Shown: positions 18,695 through 28,905 of the stretch, piece after piece
Numbering within the stretch: position 1 is the first letter of the stretch
How the letters are laid out: each line of letters opens with the position of its first letter
Assembly: GCA_021464525.1 (NCBI GenBank)
Contig: JADRCO010000325.1
Span: 1 to 37,763 of the forward strand
Length of the DNA stretch: 37,763 nucleotides
DNA from: Rhizophagus sp. LPA8_4_AMF
Lineage: Eukaryota; Glomeromycota; Glomeromycetes; Glomerales; Glomeraceae
Direction of reading: 5' to 3'
The notes under the pieces: generated by a model
The model's database searches: none
Told to the model about the DNA's origin: nothing
Seen by the model: only the letters and a program-made list of their open reading frames with translations
Made by a program: the position numbers and the translations under genes

Positions 18695-18810
18695 CGCTAC
18701 ATATCAACTATATCAACTATATTTACCACATCAAATATACATGCTATATTAAATATATTAACTATATGCTATATATGCTATATTAAATATATGATCTATA
18801 ATAACTACAT
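18695..18810. repeat. Degenerate AT tandem repeat
   Basis: Short units ATATCAACTAT, TGCTATATTAAATATAT and TATATGC recur in tandem with variation. It is simple sequence, probably expanded by slippage. Confidence 0.6.
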
Positions 18811-18884
18811 TCGATATTTTTATTTTATTCTTATAATATAGACAGCGAACAGAGAAAACTAACATTGACAGTTACAAGTATTAC

Positions 18885-18968
18885 TAATATGAGGCTAAAC
18901 TAAGTCCTAGCGAGTAATTCTAACCCCCTAACCGGAAGCGGTCGCAGCCAAGTTCCCCACTCATATTA
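18885..18968. repeat. 84-bp GC-rich insert bounded by inverted TAATATGAG
   Basis: TAATATGAG at 18885-18893 is exactly inverted at 18960-18968 (CTCATATTA). The segment between them is much richer in G and C (CCCCCTAACCGGAAGCGGTC, GCAGCCAAGTTCCCC) than anything around it. It could be a very small transposable element or an insert; it has no tRNA-type internal promoter that I can see. Confidence 0.45.
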
Positions 18969-19631
18969 TCACTATATTCGATATGTTTAACATATTTAAC
19001 ATTTGAAACATTGATCCACAGTCACGTGACATGCCAGATATTTAGTCAATCGGTAAAATATTGGCAATTGTATTACTCAGTAATTCGCGCCTAAGTTGTA
19101 CTGTATGATCCAGTTTCCTCGACGAAAATGAGCTTCGTGTACAGTAGTCATACCAAGAATTCAGAGACTAAATTTTTATTTAGTAAAGGTGAGATCTGTA
19201 TTAACTTTGTGTAGATCTGCCAAAATCCACGTGATTACTGCACCGGCCATTGTTAATATGAAATATACCCTACCTTTATAGTACCAAAATTTTAAGGTTA
19301 CATTATATGTTTGCTATTTCACATTAAATACAGTATGCTACTATATAAGACTAGTTTATCATTCTATTTTTTCACTTATCTCAGAAAGAGTAAAAAGAAT
19401 ACATTTTTTCCAATCTCATATTCTTAAAAGATTTACATGTCTTCAATCAAGTACCAGTTGATTAATATAAATATTACTAAATAACTAATTTTTTTGCACT
19501 AACAGCTATTATAAATCCTACCCATAGACGCTCAATTCTTTGATTATAAACTGATCATCCAGAAATAAAACTATTTCTTTCTTCTCGATTTTATTCATAT
19601 ATCTTTTAACAAGTATATTTTCTCCACCTTG
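18969..19631. other. Intergenic stretch, nothing recognised
   Basis: Two CACGTG sites (19023, 19228) lie here. No gene or repeat is supported. Confidence 0.45.
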
Positions 19632-19861
19632 AGTATTTTGTAAAATTTCATTTTTAAACTTATATATTATATTTTAAAAATGCTAGAAGCTATTTTTTAA
19701 ACTTTATTAATTTTATACTAGTATTACTTTCTTTTCCATGGATTTCATTCAGCAAGTACATTTTCTCCACCTTGATCTGCTCTAACTCAACTTGAAAATC
19801 CAAATGATACCTTCTAATGAATGTTGTTAAATCTATAGGACTGGTATTTATTATGTAATGT
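19632..19861 (-). repeat. Dispersed direct repeat, copy 1 (coding-like on minus strand)
   Basis: This segment recurs at 20088-20301 in the same order, starting AGTATTTTGTAAAATT and ending GTTGTTAAATCTRTAGGACTG. On the minus strand copy 1 keeps an open frame of 63 codons (TSPIDLTTFIRRYHLDFQVE, MYLLNEIHGKESN). A short extra piece of the motif TTTTCTCCACCTTGA lies at about 19618. Probably remnants of a repetitive element; I do not recognise the protein. Confidence 0.6.
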
Positions 19862-20087
19862 ATATACCTATATGCCTTCATCTAGATAAATTCCAATAGT
19901 TTGGAATAAATTTGTATCTTCTCTGTTTTTTGTAGCATTTTTGGGCGTGTTGAGTATATGCAAAGCGTTGACTGAATATTCGCATACAAAGGGGCATTTG
20001 AAACTCATTGTTAATTAACGCGTCAAATTTAATGAAAAGTATATACTATATTTAGCTAAGCATTATTATTGTGTTTTATTCATTACT

Positions 20088-20301
20088 AGTATTTTGTAAA
20101 ATTCATTCTTAAATTATATATTATTTTTAAATAATACTAGAAGTTTGAAGCTTATTAATTTCATTCTTTTTCATGGATTTCATTCGACAAGCACATTTTC
20201 TCCACCATGATCAGCTCTAACTCACTTGGTAATCCAAATTCATTTTTACCTTCTAAAAAAATGTTGTTAAATCTGTAGGACTGATATTTTTATATAATGT
20301 G
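20088..20301 (-). repeat. Dispersed direct repeat, copy 2 (decayed)
   Basis: It matches copy 1 with many substitutions and indels; the minus-strand frame here is broken by several stops, while traces of the same peptide (CRMKSM, NLDYQVS) remain. The two copies are 456 bp apart start to start. Confidence 0.6.
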
Positions 20302-20656
20302 TTCTGTGCGTATATACTAGAAATTTTTTTGAAATTATTATTTTCTTTAAAGATTATTTAATACCATCATCTATTCTATAAGTTTTAAAAATTAACATTT
20401 AAAGGAATAATATTAAAGAATAATAAATAGTAATGATTACTATATTTGAATATTTATAAAGTTGGTTTATGTTAAAATTGATAGTAATAATAGAAAATCT
20501 CTAAAAAGTTTAGTAGTGCTATTAGAACCAACATTAAGTTATCACCCCAGATACTCTTCTTTTATATTTGAACAAGCTTTCAAATTATGTCTGAAGTACC
20601 CACAAAGGTAACATGTCTTTTATTGGACTTTATCTGATTCATTTTATTAGATAATA

Positions 20657-21210
20657 TTACGCCTTCTGACGTACTATAAGTTGAGGTGGTTCCTTTGAAC
20701 TAATGTCCGCAAGGTTATCCCCACCAATGAACAACATGCATGTGTCAAGATGGCAAGATTCTTAAATGCTTAAATAGTAATTCAGCTGTTATGGCGTTTG
20801 ATAAATTGTTCATCCATAAAGGAATATCTCAAAACCTTTGAAGGATCAAGGATGCCTTTTATTTTTTTAGCTATAATAGCTGTAATAGCTGTAATAGCCA
20901 TAATAGCTGTGATAGCTGTGATAGCTGTGTACAATGTTGTTTAGTAAGTCTATTCTTTTCATAGCTAATACTAGACCATTCAAAGCTAATAGAGTCAAAT
21001 GCTTTACTAATATCCTGTAAAACAATTCAGAATTCCTTATGGTTAACTTTTGGCAACTTCAATTAATAAGATGGATTGGTGTGGGTTATAACTGTTGATC
21101 AATTCTATTCTTTGTGTGCTTTGTACTCCAGTGTTAAATTGTCTATATATCCAAAGTATGGCCCATGATTCTTTATTAATATAATGTGTCTTAATCACTG
21201 TTGAATATTG
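20657..21210 (-). mobile_element. Non-LTR retrotransposon (LINE) relic, reverse transcriptase piece
   Basis: On the minus strand at about 21030-20940 the sequence reads IVLQDISKAFDSISFEWSS, matching motif A of LINE-type reverse transcriptases (LQD-x-x-KAFDS). It is preceded by KEF and a TGA where relatives have tryptophan (E-[FL]-W-I-x-L-Q-D). Downstream is a simple repeat, then GGDNLADISSKEPPQLIV ending TAA at 20659-20657, which resembles an RNase H-like tail. Many stops and shifts make it dead. Flanks of the element are not found. Confidence 0.65.
20869..20931. repeat. 9-bp microsatellite (TAATAGCTG)n
   Basis: About seven units of TAATAGCTG / TGATAGCTG / TAATAGCCA lie in tandem inside the LINE relic. 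The 9-bp period keeps a reading frame, giving YYS/YHS tripeptides on the minus strand. Confidence 0.85.
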
Positions 21211-21319
21211 ATATTAAACTATATAAAGATCATTCACTACTAAATTTATTCATATTTTGTTAAGCTTAAGATAATATGGTTTTAGTGATTTTATAATAAT
21301 GATCATGATGTTTCAATTG

Positions 21320-21514
21320 TCATAAAAGTAGATACGGCATAGATTTTTCTTTGATTGATTGCCAAAATAGAGGATGATTTTTTTCAATGTATAATTGTTG
21401 TAGCAATATATGTATACATCTTTTTTGCAAAATAATTTCCAAATTTTCTTTGTTAAATGAGCCTGTATATTGATCCATTGCAAATAAAAAATTCCTTTTT
21501 TCTTTTTTTAACAT
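21320..21514 (-). pseudogene. 64-codon open frame, possible retroelement fragment
   Basis: The frame from an ATG at 21514 is protein-like (AMDQYTGSFNKENLEIILQ, KNHPLFWQSIKEKSM) with mixed charged and hydrophobic residues. It lies upstream of, and in the same orientation as, the reverse-transcriptase relic, so it may come from the same element. I do not recognise the domain and it may be chance. Confidence 0.3.
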
Positions 21515-21669
21515 TTATATAGTAATTAAATTTTTACTATTTTTCGATTCAAAAAATGTTATGTACATTTGTTGTTAAATATTTTATATTTATGTAATTA
21601 AAATTTGCTACAATTGAAGTTGGGGACAAGAAAAAAAAAATTTAATTATATTGATTACATATATTTCTA

Positions 21670-21990
21670 CTAATGTGGTTGACATACTTCTTTCTTATAT
21701 TCATCTGTAAGTTCCTCAAGTTCTATTAAGTGTTTTTCAAAAATTCCATTTTCTTCATTTTCTGACTGTGATGAATCGCAAGATTGTTTTTTACATATTT
21801 TATTATTGTTAGATCGATAGTTTGATTTAATTATTGAATCAATTTCTTTAATTATTCTAAATATATAGCTGTTTAGCTCATCAATACTTAAGATATTATG
21901 AATTTCTTAGAATATGGATTTTTCCATGTTAAATTTTTAGGAATGATATTAAAAATCATTGATTTTCCATCATCATAAATTTTTACTTAA
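21670..21990 (-). pseudogene. Coding relic of unknown family with one frameshift
   Basis: The minus strand reads KIYDDGKSMIFNIIPKNLTW then KNPYSKKF near 21985-21910, and after a shift NILSIDELNSYIFRIIKEID, SIIKSNYRSNNNKICKKQ, SQSENEENGIFEKHLIELEE and LTDEYKKEVCQPH to a TAG at 21672-21670. The second part is 78 open codons with a normal amino-acid mixture and a hydrophilic, coiled-coil-like end, unlike nearby noise. No ATG is in frame. It may be the end of a transposon protein, but I cannot name it. Confidence 0.5.
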
Positions 21991-22364
21991 CTTTAAACTA
22001 TTTTAAATTATTTAAAATGTGGTGTTATCTACAATAAATTTTCTTAATATTCCTTTATAAAGATTGTATAATTCCCTAATAAAAAAGGATATTCCCGCAA
22101 TCCCGCCTGTAAGGATTCAGTTGATGGTATTTGATAACCAGCAGGAAAGGAATGCTGATATATTTGTCTTATCTTTCTAGATACAGAGGTTTTGATCTTA
22201 CATTTTTTTTATTAAAATATATAAATATGTAGTGCATTTATATATTATGTTTATTCCATTTTTCAAATTTAGTAACTTATTTATATAATATGTTTGTTCC
22301 ATTTTTCAATTTTAGTAACTTTTGACTGTAATTGATTATAGAAACTTTTTATATTTTTAGGTTG

Positions 22365-22535
22365 GAATTAATGTGGAACTGAAGTTATAATCCAATCTAT
22401 GAATAAACTATTATAGTTACAAATAAATCAAAAATTGGACCAGTCACGTTCAGCAGCAGCTGATGTTGTTGGACCTAATAAAATTTGACTTTCGCCAACT
22501 AATTTGAAAAATATTTGGTTCAAATTTAAATTTTT
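22365..22535 (-). mobile_element. hAT transposase C-terminal relic
   Basis: The minus strand reads QIFFKLVGESQILLGPTTSA then AAERDWSNF and a TGA at 22430-22428. This matches the hAT dimerisation tail (P-x-[ST]-SA-A-x-ER-x-[WF]-S). Beyond the stop FICNYNSLIHRLDYNF keeps a faint match to the usual FGFIHS-x-x-RNRL. Nothing else of the element is seen. Confidence 0.7.
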
Positions 22536-25500
22536 ATATCATATTCTAAGATATCTCTTTAAAATAATACTCCTACTATTTGTATTTCATGTACAGTAAG
22601 TATATCTGAGTGCAGATTCAACATGGATGTGTGTTATTGTGCTGTATCATCCATGTATGTTATTCCATAATTTGTAATTTAAATTAATGGAGAATTGTGT
22701 TAATATATAATTAATGTACGATGTATTGTTTAATGTTTTTGCAGTTCAACAATTGCGCCCATATGTTAAGTTAATTGATTATTGCTTTATCTTAATAGTA
22801 ATAATTTATAATAAGTATAATTTTAAGTACCATAAGAATTATAAATGTCAATATTGGTTGTGGGTGGTTAATAACTGATTTAAATAATAATATTATAATT
22901 TTAGGAAGTATTTTTCCTTTTAAACTTTTTTTTTCATGATATTTATGTTATTATGAGGAGATTTAAAGTTTAGAGATATTAATTTTTTTTTTCCTGGAAA
23001 ATTTGGCTGTGATGATAATATATATACACATTTTTGATTTGTTGTTTGATTTTGATTGGTTTTATTCAAAAATTCCCATTGCGCCACGTAAATTAATGGC
23101 TTGCACAACACGGACAAGCTAAGCTACAGTAGCTAAGCTGAGACGGATAAAATTATATAAGCTTTTTGACCACAGCCTCTAATATGAATTAAAATTAATT
23201 TACTGCGTCAATCCATAACCTATTCTTTCATGTAATCGTGTGATCATATGATACAATAATTATAAAAGATGAAAAGTTTTGAAGGATGAAATAAGAATAA
23301 ATTTCAAATGTATCAATTAGATCATTTGAACTTTTGAAGATAATAAGCATCGAAAAGTCAAAATTATAGATCTATTAAGCTAAAATTAAATAACCGTCTA
23401 AGTAATTAATAATTACTATTTTTGTTTATTATAGGATTTTCTGTAAGTTAAACTTTATTTATAGGTAAAATGCCTGTTGATAATTTTTTTAAGAATGTTT
23501 TGATTATTAAGAATGAATATTGATAGACTAATATAACCTAATAATTGTGAACCAAAAAGCTATGAGATATATATAAAATGGTTTGTAATACTGTATTCAT
23601 GACGATTATAATTTTGTATAATTCTTAAAGTTTTTTAAATCATTATCTACTTTTGCACTTGTAAAAAGTTAATTGCTTTTAAAAAAAAAGATAGTATTAA
23701 ATCTTTCGTATTTTATAACGTGCCTCCAATAAATCTCTTATTTCCCTTTTATTTAATAAAATTATTTCATAAAACTTTTATTAGAAGTATATCATCTCAA
23801 ATTCACGCGATAAATATAATTAACTTGCATAAGTTTATTTGCTATTATTATCAATTTAATTAATATTAGATCAATAATCACATAAATGTTTCCGTATAAC
23901 TAACTATCATAATAACCATATGGTTCGCTATTTGATCATCATCTCGTGAGACTGAAGAAAATTTAATTATGTAATTTTTAAAATTTCAAGTAAATCCAAA
24001 ATGTTGTTTCATCCATTTAACTTCCTCAATTTGCAGCCGCAGAAAATTATCTACGGTAAGTAAATCATCATCTGATCAATTACGGCAGTACTACCATGCA
24101 CAAATAAATATGCTGTGTAATTATTAAAAAAATTTTTTTCTTTTAAGAGGTATAAATATGCACGTTAGCGGATTTTTTATCCGAACGTTCTTTATCACAT
24201 TAATTGGGCATAGTTCGATGACTTAATAGCAATCATTGTATAATAAGCCTGAAAATAATCAGATTTTTTAAAAAAATTTCATTCTCTGTAATTATTCAAT
24301 AATGGATAATTATAAACGATTCTTACAATGATAATGCAACAAATATTCAAAATCCCAAAACTTAAACCACCTTCAAATATATAATTTTTTTTTAAGAATT
24401 TGTGTAAAGGAAATAAGAAAACAAATATTATTGAAATTTATGAATAACCAAAATAATTCTATTTTATATTTTATTTATTTGGATATTTTAATTTTATAAA
24501 ATCCCAACTAATTGTTCATATAATTATATATATATATGAGCATGTGAATTTAGAAAGTCCAATATAATCACTTAAAAGTTATGAGTGGTTAACTTATATT
24601 AGTAATTAGGTTAATACGAAAAATACATTTGAATTAATTCAAAATATAACAAATTTTAAAATAACCTTGCTAATATGTATGAAAATGGAGTTTGGAATTG
24701 AAAAAGGTATTAATCAAGCAATTTATTGGTAAAAAAAATCTGTTAAATAAGGATTTCTAAGTGTTTAAAATAAGTTATAGAAATTATATAGTTTATATGT
24801 ATTTAGGTTTAAGTTTATAAAGTTATTCTAATAAATTATTTTATTTGAAATCTCAAATTATCATTATTATGATATTTATAATTTCATTAGAAAGTTTAAA
24901 TAAATTAAAAAGGGCAGAAAAAAAATTGGAAAACATATAATAAAACAACTTGTAACACTTTCGTTGTATTCTCAAGGTATGCCTCAATCAGGTATGCTTA
25001 TGGGTATTAGCTCTTCAAGCATGTATTAAAATGAGCGAATTAAATGATAATTATTTGCTTTCTAGATAAAGAAATATTAATTGGAATTATTTTATTCAAA
25101 ATATTAACTTAAATCTTGTCCCTTTTGTTTCAAGATATTTTCACTTCATCTTTATTATTTTTTTTTTCAGTAATATATATAAAAAGTTTTAGTATAAGGA
25201 AATCCAATATTCTTCCATTAATGGAATGAAGATTTTATATAAATTTTCAGAGTAATTTTTCGTGATGGGATGCAAATTTTTATCATACCACAAGACGGTA
25301 AAGTGGCGCAGAAAACTATTAATACCCCAGAAAAATATCACGTTTGATCGTAACAATTTTTACAATATTTGAAATTTTTCGGGTCGTTTTTTAATTTAGA
25401 TATATTTTCTATTGATATATTCAAAATTTCTTGTACTTTATTAATTATACAGTACATTGTGATAAAAAATCCAGTAAGAAAATTTTATATGATGGGTTGT

Positions 25501-26643
25501 TTTTCTTGAGAATAAAAAATAATATAAACTTGCATAATAATTCTTATATTTTATTGTAAATAAATAATACAGTAATTAAGCCTTTTACATGGTAATAATT
25601 TAAATAGAAAAAATAATAAGTAAGAAATTCTATCTAATGTCTCAATTACTAACAACCACACTTATTTTTATATAAATATTACACTTCTTATTTTATTGTA
25701 TTTTATAAATAATACCTATAAAATACAGATTTAAATTCGATATTCATAATAAACGGTGAATCCTAAAAAATAAAAAAAAAAGAGTAGTAAGTATTTTACG
25801 CTGTATTTAGTTGCAAATAATATTAAAATCTTTCATTATGATATTAATCGATGGATAGATAATAGCAGTTAAAAAAACGTGTTAATAATACAATAGCCAT
25901 TTGTATTATATTATTATTTTAATGGATTTGGGGCTTAAGTATTACAATTTAACAGGTTAAAGATTCTACATAAATGTCGGTCAACAAAGTTAATAACTTA
26001 CGTGATAAAATCATTGGTTTTGTTTACAATATTATATAATTGAATTTAGTTCCACTTGTGAGATACTTCATAATATTTTCTGTATGCCTTATCGCAAATG
26101 TTAATAATTACTATCATATTATCAAAATCTTTGACAGATAAGAATCAGTTATACAGAATTATTAGTTTAAGCCTTAAAAATTATAAACTTGATTAAGTGT
26201 GGCCTAGTCAGAATTTGATGGCTGTGGTGATTTTATGGCTGTGGTAATTAAATTGCAAATAATTAAAAAAAGGTGAAGTGTAGATCATGATGTTTCAAGG
26301 AAATTTAACTATAAATTGAATGGCTTATTCACTACTTTTATTAATCCCCTTTTTTCTTTTCCTTTTTTCTAGTCAAATTATTAAATTATATTATCTGGAA
26401 TTTATCATATTATTATACTAGTTATTCGGTAATATGCTCAGTCAATGACATAAAATTTATATATCTTTCAAATCATGTTTATATTATTGTCTTTATAATA
26501 TTATTCTCATCATATGATGGAATAGTATCTTCTGAACTTAGCAAGATTACTACTCCATATATAGTAAATATGAGACTGTTACTCTATACTCTAAAATACA
26601 CATGCTTTACATACTTTACATGAATGGATTCAGTGTTATAAAA
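22536..26643. other. Very AT-rich gene-free stretch
   Basis: About 4.1 kb with no coding signal that I trust. A 65-codon minus-strand frame at 22920-23117 has no recognisable features. A short segment near 24032-24056 looks like an acceptor, a 19-base exon and a GTAAGT donor, probably by chance. Short local doublings occur at 26219-26250 (ATGGCTGTGGT). Confidence 0.5.
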
Positions 26644-26822
26644 ATCCCTAAATTTATAGTATATAATTTATTAGACTATATATGAAAGACTATGGTGAAT
26701 TGATTAATCTAGAACGAGATACCTACAATCCCCAAAAAGACTATAGTGGATGGATAAACGTAGAATGGGATAATCCCCAAATTTATAGTGTATAATCTAT
26801 TAGATTATATATGGTGGAAGAT
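26644..26822 (+). repeat. Tandem duplication of two interleaved motifs
   Basis: ATTTATAGTATATAATTTAT with the following bases recurs at about 26780 (ATTTATAGTGTATAATCTAT), and AAAGACTATGGTG...GAACGAGATA at 26682 recurs at 26736 (AAAGACTATAGTG...GAATGGGATA). The copies are diverged, so the event is old. Confidence 0.6.
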
Positions 26823-26879
26823 TGCATTGTAGCCAAGTTCAATAGCTTTGACTGTGTCCAAGTGAATCAGATATTCTTA

Positions 26880-27183
26880 AACTGATAAAAGAGGCAATTC
26901 TTATTCAGAATAATGATCATCCAAATGAACTTAGTTTTTGATTGCCTTAGGAGACTTTGAAGGAGGTGAATTATGCTTTCCACAACTTGAAATTATGGTA
27001 AAATTAAAACCAGGACAAGTTGTGGCATTTCCTTCTTATTTATTATTACATGGCAATCACTAAGGGGTCGGATTCAGCATAAAATATTTTTCATGCAAGA
27101 TAACAGATCACAGGGATCAAACTTCTGAAACTTTTAAAGTGAAAATTTTTGATTGCAAATTTGTTCAAACAGAAGAAATTTAG
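26880..27183 (+). pseudogene. 2OG-Fe(II) oxygenase-like relic
   Basis: The reading begins KLIKEAILIQNNDHPNELSF at 26880, shifts by one base in a T run at about 26935, and continues LIALGDFEGGELCFPQLEI, MVKLKPGQVVAFPSYLLLHG and NH to a TAA at 27061-27063. The same frame goes on GVGFSIKYFSCK to a TAG at 27181. The order [HxD-region]-N-E-L-S-F, G-D-F-E-G-G-E-L, P-G-x-V-V-x-F and L-L-x-H-G-N is that of the double-stranded beta-helix dioxygenases repeated in fungal genomes. The iron-binding HxD appears lost, and the expected Arg before S-I-x-Y-F is changed. Two stops and a frameshift make it dead. Confidence 0.65.
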
Positions 27184-28569
27184 AATATAATTATAATATT
27201 AATTTAAACTTATAAAAATTCTTAATATGATTTGTATGGCTAAAGTAATACAATTTAACTAAGCATTATACCAAAAAATTTTCCAATTTTATGAATATTT
27301 GATTGGATATTCATGAAGTCCGATTCAAATTAAAAATACATCCTAAATTCATTTTTTTGATTTTAATATTTATCAAAAATAAATCCATTTTTTGGCAGAT
27401 AAAAAAATCTTACAATTTTACCATTTTCTCCAAATATTTATTTCTTATTCAATTTCTAATAAAATATTTTTATATTATGCTTTAATTTATATTGCAATCT
27501 TTAATTTTAGATAAATTATTCCTATTTTTGAACCTCTACAAGTATATCTTGCAAAAGCTTCTTTATATTCAATACCCTAAAAAGAAAATATTAAAAATAT
27601 TAATATATCCTTATTATGCATCTAAAAATGATTTTAATCTAATTGAGAAAAAAATAAATGTTAAAAAAAAAACACTAGGTTATATTCAAAAGTATAAAGA
27701 AAACTGATGATGATTTTTATAATCTCTTCTTAAATCAAGCAGTTGGACAGCTGGGAGGAACTTAATAATCCAATAAAGAAATTCAAAATTTATAAATACA
27801 TAACAAATTAAAATGGAAATTTAGAATATGGATTAAAGATATTGGCCCAACTGTTATTTAAGAAGAGTTCTAATTATAAAATAAATTTTGTAGAGCATGA
27901 AATTACAATTTAATTTTTAATACTAGAGATGTAAAAATATAAGACATTTTAATTGGAATACTCAAACTTTTATTGAGAGTGTTGAAAATTTTCGGCTCAT
28001 CTTACCATATAGGATTACCAATACGCGGAAACAATACAAACATTTTTGGTATAATGAAGGACAACTGTGATTTTATTTAAAATTTATTAACAGTTAATTT
28101 ATCTTAATTGATGGATTCAAATGTAGAAAATATTGTCAATCTGTTGTCATATAGCTAAGGATTCTAAAGCATATTAATAGGAATTGCTCCTTAATTGAAG
28201 AAGAAAAAAAATGAAATATGATATACTTCAGCTGGTTTATTGAATTCAAAAATATTTTGCAATGCTTCTACTGAAAGTACAAACCAAAAAAAAATACAGT
28301 TTATAAAATTGTTTGAGAAAATTCATTATACCTCCTCCTCTTCAACCTCAACTTTCTTAAAGGTGTGATGCTATCTACAAAGACAAACTGGATAGTTTAA
28401 AATCATGTTATATTAGGTTATTAAAGTTAAAAATAAATTTTTATTATATATTATAGCAATCAAAGAATGATAAAATGATGAATTTTAATAACAGAGTATA
28501 CTAAATTCCATTCCACTTCAGTATATATGGAGAATACTGCTTGGATCAATTAATTCACCACATCAATGA
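27184..28569. other. AT-rich stretch, no supported gene
   Basis: Two consecutive Lys/Ile/Phe-rich frames at 27303-27485 and 27492-27707 are in the same phase but low in complexity; I treat them as chance. An imperfect inverted repeat of about 24 bp has arms at 27724-27748 (CTCTTCTTAAATCAAGCAG...) and 27844-27867 (...CTGTTATTTAAGAAGAG). Diverged element traces near 28000 are not identifiable. Confidence 0.45.
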
Positions 28570-28905
28570 GTTCAATCTACTCTTGATTTGGCAGCTTAGT
28601 TTCTTTGACATTTTGGATATCTCAAATTAATTATAAGAAATGTGAGCTAATCATCATTTACGTCTCATTGTACCAATATTTTAAAAGATGAAAGCTACCA
28701 AAATGTTCACTATAAATGAATGGTTAACCAACAATATTCTTCTTTTTGAAAATAAAAACTTATGACTGAATTATATATGCCAAGTTTTGAAATGCTTAGG
28801 CATGCAAATTTGAAAATTAAGCTTAGAAACTATTATTTCTGCTTTCCCAATATGCATTTTCTTGAACATGAAAAGGAATTCATCCTGATCCAGAAAAAAT
28901 CTTAC
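28570..28905 (+). mobile_element. Ty3/gypsy reverse transcriptase relic
   Basis: At 28576 the frame shows STLDLA, the conserved block before the RT active site. At 28783-28872 it reads SFEMLRHANLKIKLRN then YYFCFPNMHFLEHE, and after a one-base shift KGIHPDPEKI at 28872-28901. This is the gypsy pattern L-R-x-A-N-L-K-I-K-L...C-x-F...x-F-L-G-H-x-V-S-x-x-G-I-x-P-D-P-x-K-I. The catalytic YxDD region between them is not readable. No LTRs are found. Confidence 0.7.

Noticed and set aside
18885..18968. tRNA or tRNA-derived SINE in the GC-rich island
   Set aside because: No A-box or B-box (GGTTCGAATCC-like) and no cloverleaf that I could find on either strand.
24032..24056. Acceptor, 19-base exon and GTAAGT donor
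   Set aside because: A lone microexon with no neighbouring coding sequence; best explained by chance.
27303..27707. Two in-phase frames of 60 and 71 codons
   Set aside because: Composed almost only of Lys, Ile, Phe, Leu and Tyr, as expected from AT-rich non-coding DNA.
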